Positions 59,614 through 64,000 of a DNA stretch of 64,000 nucleotides are shown here, piece by piece (positions within the stretch are counted from its first letter, which is position 1; each line of letters starts with the position of its first letter). Source of the DNA: Edaphochlamys debaryana (Eukaryota; Chlorophyta; Chlorophyceae; Chlamydomonadales); assembly GCA_016858145.1 (NCBI GenBank), contig JAEHOE010000010.1:682001-746000 (forward strand), given 5' to 3'. The position numbers were made by a program, and so were the translations under genes. Below the pieces are notes generated by a model. The model saw nothing but the letters and a program-made list of their open reading frames with translations, did not search any database and had not been told where the DNA came from.

Positions 59614-60543
59614 GGGTCAGAAGTTAGCATCAGCGTTCCTGGTCACGACTGCGAGCTCGCGTGCGCCCGCCCGTCTGAGCTCGCTCGCCTTTGGGATGCA
59701 ACTACAGTGACGGATTCGAGCTCCGGAGCTCACCCACTCACAAAGTGCTCCGAGCATGCTACAATGCTGGGTACAGTGGGTACAGCGCAGTAGGCGCATG
59801 CACTGTGGAGCTCGAGGAGCGAGCGAGCGTTAACAGCGACCGCTGTTAACAGGAAGGCCGCGAACTGCAGATTTAAAGGCATTCTGCCTACAGCAATGAC
59901 TTAAATACTGTACGTAGGATTGACACAGTTTATGAGACCGATGCCCGCACGCACGGGAACCCGGATCGCAGCGTCGGGCGGGCGCCACACACAGGCCACA
60001 CAGCGCCACCGCCCGCCAGCCCACCCGCGCCCCGGCCCGACCCAGGCCGACAGCTCACGGGTTCTTGAAGACGTCCTCAAGCTTAAACATCTGCTGCAGA
60101 GCCCCGCTCCTGGACTTCAGCTTCGGCTTGTGCCGTGTCACGCTGGCAAGATTTGACCGTCCCTGACAGTCTGCCAAGCCTGCAGCCAACTGCAACTGCA
60201 TTACCCACATCAGACTGCGATGTACAGCGCGAGAGCTCATACGATACAACAGGGTTGCACTGCTTGGCGGATCACGGGATATAGAGCAGTGTCTGAGTTT
60301 CTCTGAATACCAGTCGTAAGACCAACTGTAGGGAGAAGATCACCTGTCAGTGGAGTTACCGGTACGCTAGTCCCCCCACACACATGGCTTGATCCTTCTG
60401 CCTCGCCCCACACACCAGTACCCGCCCGGCGGCTGAGCTTGTGAAGCAGACAATATGTCAAGCCGCGTCACAATCACGTCCTCTTGCAGAGCCCCCAGCA
60501 CAGCAAGTTCGCCCTCGCTCACTCCCACCCACGCTCTCACCCC
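59614..60543. other. Region between FkbM gene and kleisin-like gene; possible 5' exons
   Basis: On the minus strand a frame at about 60061-60240 (starting MSSRAVHRSLMWVMQLQLAAG, ending at a GTGAGC donor) looks like a signal or transit exon that could belong to the FkbM gene. No in-phase acceptor linking it to 59.6 kb was found. Otherwise nothing was recognised. Confidence 0.35.
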
Positions 60544-63500
60544 CTACGCCCCGCTCCGCCTCCCGTTGGCCGGCTGCGGCGTCCGCTGCCCGGGCGCGGC
60601 CACACCAGCCCTCACCCCCGCCCCGGACCCTGCCTCCGCTCGCGCCTTCGCTGCGGATGCCAGCGGAGGTCGAGCCCTGCCCTGCGCCACCAGGGGCTGC
60701 GCCTGCGCCTGCGGCTGCGAGCCCTCGGGCCGAATGCGGGGCCCAAGGCCGGCCAGGCTGACCGGCGCCTGCGGCCCCGCCTGCTGGCGGCCCGAAGGCG
60801 CCGTGGGCCCACCCTCGGGCTGCTGTGGCTGCTCCACCAGCCGCTGCCTCGCCAGCACCAGCAGCTCCCCCAGCTCCCCCTCGGCGCACGCCAGCGGCAG
60901 CCCCGGCGACAGCAGCCCCGCCTCCGCCTCCGCATCCGCGTGTGGGCCCTTGGCTGCCGAGGGCCCCGCGCCGGCCGCCTTGCCTGCAGTGCCGGCGGTC
61001 TGGGGCGTGGACGGCTCCCGCCCCGCGGTCCCAGCAGTCCCGGCTCCCTGGCTGGCGGCACCGGGCGGCTGCGGCGCGACTGCGAGAGCGATGTAGCCAC
61101 GGTTGGACAGGACGAGCAAGTCGTAGAACGTCCGCGCCGCTGCCATGCGAGACACCTTGGCGGCCAGGGGGTCGTTGCCGGCGGAGGCGCTGGCGGCGCT
61201 GCTGGCGGCGGCGGCGAAGGGCGTGGCGATGGAGGGGGCTTTGGAGGAGGCTGGCGTCGAGGCGCCGAGCGCCGAGAGCCCCGGCAGCGAGCCGGCCGCC
61301 GTCGCAAGCGAGGCCCGACGGCAGGCCGCGACGGGGTCGGCGGTGTCTGCCACTGCCATGAGCAGCTGCGTGGCGGTGGTGACCTGCAAGGGGGCGTCAA
61401 GGCAGGCGCGCAGGTTGTGTTACACTGCGCAGAACCGCCCAGAGATGGAGGCAGTGTGTAGGCGCAGATGACTTTTGAGGTGAGGTGGAGCCGCGCTGGG
61501 GCGGGGTCAGACGAAACGTGCGTACAGGGGCTAGTCAGGCGCTCCCCAGAGGAAGGTTGACGGGCAAGCGCAGCCGAGGCCCTAGCTCACCCGCAGTGGC
61601 CCGTCTGCGCCCGCCGCCGCCGCCGCTGCGCCTTCGTCCGCTTCCACTCGCCGCTTCTTGGTCCGGCGCCCCTTCCGCTCCTCGCGCGCCGCCTGACTGC
61701 GAGCGGATACCGCCAGCATCTGGGGTTGCGGGTGTGGGGGGCGGAGCTCAATGAGCCGTGCGCAAACAAGTGTAGAGGCAGGCCCTTACAAGGCGGGCCT
61801 GTACTAATGCAACGGCATGCGCAGGGGAACATGCTCTGCCTCGTGTAAGGCTCAAGTGCGGTGCTCTGCCTTGTGTAAGATTTGAATGCGGTGCTCTTGC
61901 CCTGCCTACCTGCAGCTTCCGCAGAAGGAACTGCGTGCGCGCAGTGAAGCCATCCGCGGCGGGCTTACGGCGGCGGGAGCCTGCGGCAAGGGCCCAGGCC
62001 CCAGGGGCACATGAAATTCGGGAAGGGACCCAGGTGCCAGCACCCCGCGGCCATGCAACCGAGCGCGGTAAGGGACAACTACCACCCGTGCCCCTGCAGC
62101 CCCGCGCCTCTGCCAGCTCTCACCGTCCGGAGCGGGCTCTCCGCCCTCCTCATCAGCGGCCTCGTCGTCCCACGTCGCCTCCTCCTCGCCCTCCTGTGTT
62201 TCCTCCTCGTCCTCGTCTTCCTCCTCCCCGTCCTCCTGCTCTAGCGAGTGTGGGTCCTCCATCACCTCGTCCTGCCCCCCCTCCCCGCGAGCTTCCTGCT
62301 CCGCGCCCGCCTCCGCTTGCTCGCCGTCAATGCCCGCCGCAGCGGCGCCGTCCACCGGACCCCAATCGACTGAAGCAGCGCCGCCCTGTGTCCCGTCCGC
62401 GTCGTCGGGCAGGCTGCCGGCCGCATGCGGCAGAGCAACCTCACTGGCGGAGGCCTCCGCGGAGCTCACGACCCCGTCATCATCGGGTTCCGGCCCAGCG
62501 CCTCCCTCCCGGGAATCGGCCCGGCCGCCGGTGGAGGGGGCCTTGCGGCCGGCGGCAGCGGAGGCCGTGGGGCCTTCGCTGCGAGCCCGAGAGCCCGAGC
62601 GGTTTGACCGCGCTGGCTCGGCCCCGGCGGCCTCCGCCTCAGCGCCCTCAGCAGCGACAGCGCTGCCTCCCGCTGCCCCCTCCTCAGCCGCCGCGGCAGC
62701 GGCAGCCGCGGCCGCTTGCGCTGTCTTTGCAGCGGTCCGGGCGCGCTTCTTCGCAGGCGGTGCCTGCGTGGCGTCCCCTTCGCCGTCCGCGGCGCCCGCG
62801 CCACCGCCCCGGCCCGCGAGGAAGCTGAACAGGCGCTGCAGCGAGCCCTCGAGGGCGCCTGGCGGCAGCGACGCCGGCCCCGAAGCCGCGGCGAGGACAT
62901 TCAGGGAAGCCGCGGTCGCTCCAACAGCGCCCGTGAGACCGCCCCGGACCCCTGCAGCACTGAAGCCCGCCCGGAAGGCTGAGGTTGTGGAGGCTGGGGC
63001 AGTGCCAAGGGCCTCTCGGCTCCACACCTGGAGCCAGGGGCTGCCTGTTGGGGCAGTAACGGCGCCGCTGGCGGCTGCGTGGCGGGAGGTGCTTCGCCGC
63101 CGCTCGTCGATGAGTCCGGTCCGGTCCTGGCGGGAAAAGGAGGGGGCACGCACAAGTACCGTATGAGCGCAAAGGCACGGACAGGTTGAGCTCAAGGGAT
63201 CTCTCAGTCGGGGTCCCGTGCACGTCTCGCGCTCAAGCGACCCCGACCCACCCGAGGGCCCCCAACTTTTGTGCCTCCCCATCGCTCCCCCCTTGCTCTC
63301 TGCTCACCTTGAGCCAGGCCGCCATGTTACGGGCCAGCACGATGGTGTTGGGCCGCCCGCTAACGTCAGCGTCCATCGCCACGTTGGCAGGGCTCCTGGC
63401 GGGGTGGTGCGCCCGGGCCCGCTCAACGCCTGCACCCTCCACCGCCTTGGCCTTGCCACGCGCGGCCGTCTTGGGCGTGCCAGGTGCCGCCGCCGGCCCG

Positions 63501-64000
63501 GTGGCGGCTGCGGCGGCACCGCTAGGCGTTTTGGGAGGCGACGCAGCGGCTTCCCCCGCCGCCATCACGGCGGCGGCTTCGGCCGCCCGGGCTCGGCTAC
63601 GAGCGCGGGCGGCGGCGGCAGGGGTGTCCGGCTCAGGCTCCGGCTCGGGCCCCGTCCGGCCCTTCTTGCCCCTGCTGCTGCCCGCATCCGGCCCGGCCTC
63701 CGCCGCCGGCTCGGCTCCGCCGGCCCCAGCGCCGGAAGGGCCGGCCGCGTCGTCTGTGGCGGGCGCCGCGTGGGCCGCACCGAGCTCATTGGGGTCTGCA
63801 GCCGAGGGCCAGTGGCGAGCAGGAGCGCGACTCAAAGCGGCAGGAATGATGTTCTACCGATCGCAATTGTCCAGATCACGCCTTATGCCTTGCCAGCCCC
63901 TGTAGTGGCAGCCAGCCCTGCGCTGCTGTCTTACCGGCGGCCGGCAGCGTCGCAGGGCCGTCGTTGTCGTACTCCTCCGTGCCCACGCCGCCCAGCGCCG
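60544..64000 (-). CDS. Kleisin-like (RAD21/REC8-type) protein, C-terminal part; 5' end outside window
   Basis: Six phase-checked exons on the minus strand (63935-64000 partial, 63308-63795, 62124-63126, 61910-61980, 61591-61719, 60544-61383). The N-terminal part seen here is disordered: Ala/Pro/Glu-rich, with a Lys/Arg patch (PPAKKRARTAAK) and a long acidic run (EEEDEDEEETQEGEEE). Joining exons gives DGFTARTQFLLRKLQ and, after another exon, AARTFYDLLVLSNRGYIALAV, which resemble the C-terminal winged-helix of cohesin kleisins (family pattern W-S-x-R-T-R-x-x-x-x-x-L, then AARxFFETLVLKxRxYI). Kleisins close the SMC ring through this domain. About 100 residues separate the two halves, and an unusual Ala/Pro/Gln-rich tail of roughly 180 residues follows the domain. 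The identity is a motif-based inference. Confidence 0.6.

Noticed and set aside
1..64000. tRNA, rRNA, CRISPR arrays, bacterial operons
   Set aside because: None seen; the intron-rich structure is that of a eukaryotic nuclear genome.

Overview
The window is nuclear DNA of a green alga, most likely a flagellate core chlorophyte (order Chlamydomonadales). The evidence is high GC, many short GT-AG introns, several plastid-targeted proteins with algal-style transit peptides (THF1/Psb29, a chloroplast FMN hydrolase, a DUF4336 protein, a small thylakoid protein), Ala/Gly/Pro-rich disordered insertions, and an EF-hand/WD40 protein of a family linked to cilia. The species was not identified. Exon models were built by hand from splice sites and reading phase. 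'Phase-checked' below means the exon lengths sum to an intact reading frame.

Layout. 1-9761 (+): 3' part of a giant secreted mosaic protein with ten LysM domains in view, two CBM1-like domains, two PAN/Apple domains, a B-type lectin domain and a Cys-rich tail. 12003-about 14.8 kb (-): conserved protein of unknown function. 15714-17781 (+): HAD-type FMN hydrolase, divergent from it. 17.8-23.5 kb: gene-poor, holding a non-autonomous hAT-like element with intact target-site duplication, PA14-like exon fragments (-) and a truncated copy of a gene start found again at 28.8 kb. 23503-24450 (-) and 25444-27321 (+): a divergent pair of plastid genes, a small thylakoid protein and THF1. 28899-32669 (+): RRM protein with a long Pro/His/Gly-rich tail. 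34981-44055 (-): EF-hand plus WD40 protein. 44565-49743 (+): plastid DUF4336 protein. 51190-56362 (+): APC6/CDC16 of the anaphase-promoting complex. 57269-59613 (-): FkbM-family methyltransferase. 60544-64000 (-): C-terminal part of a kleisin-like (RAD21/REC8-type) protein, cut by the window edge.

The genes do not form one pathway. The main points of novelty are the glycan-binding mosaic gene, whose phase-1 LysM exons are being amplified as 372-bp exon+intron units; the hAT-like element; the duplicated RRM gene start; and a set of GC-AG introns with a uniform GCRAGY donor in four unrelated genes.
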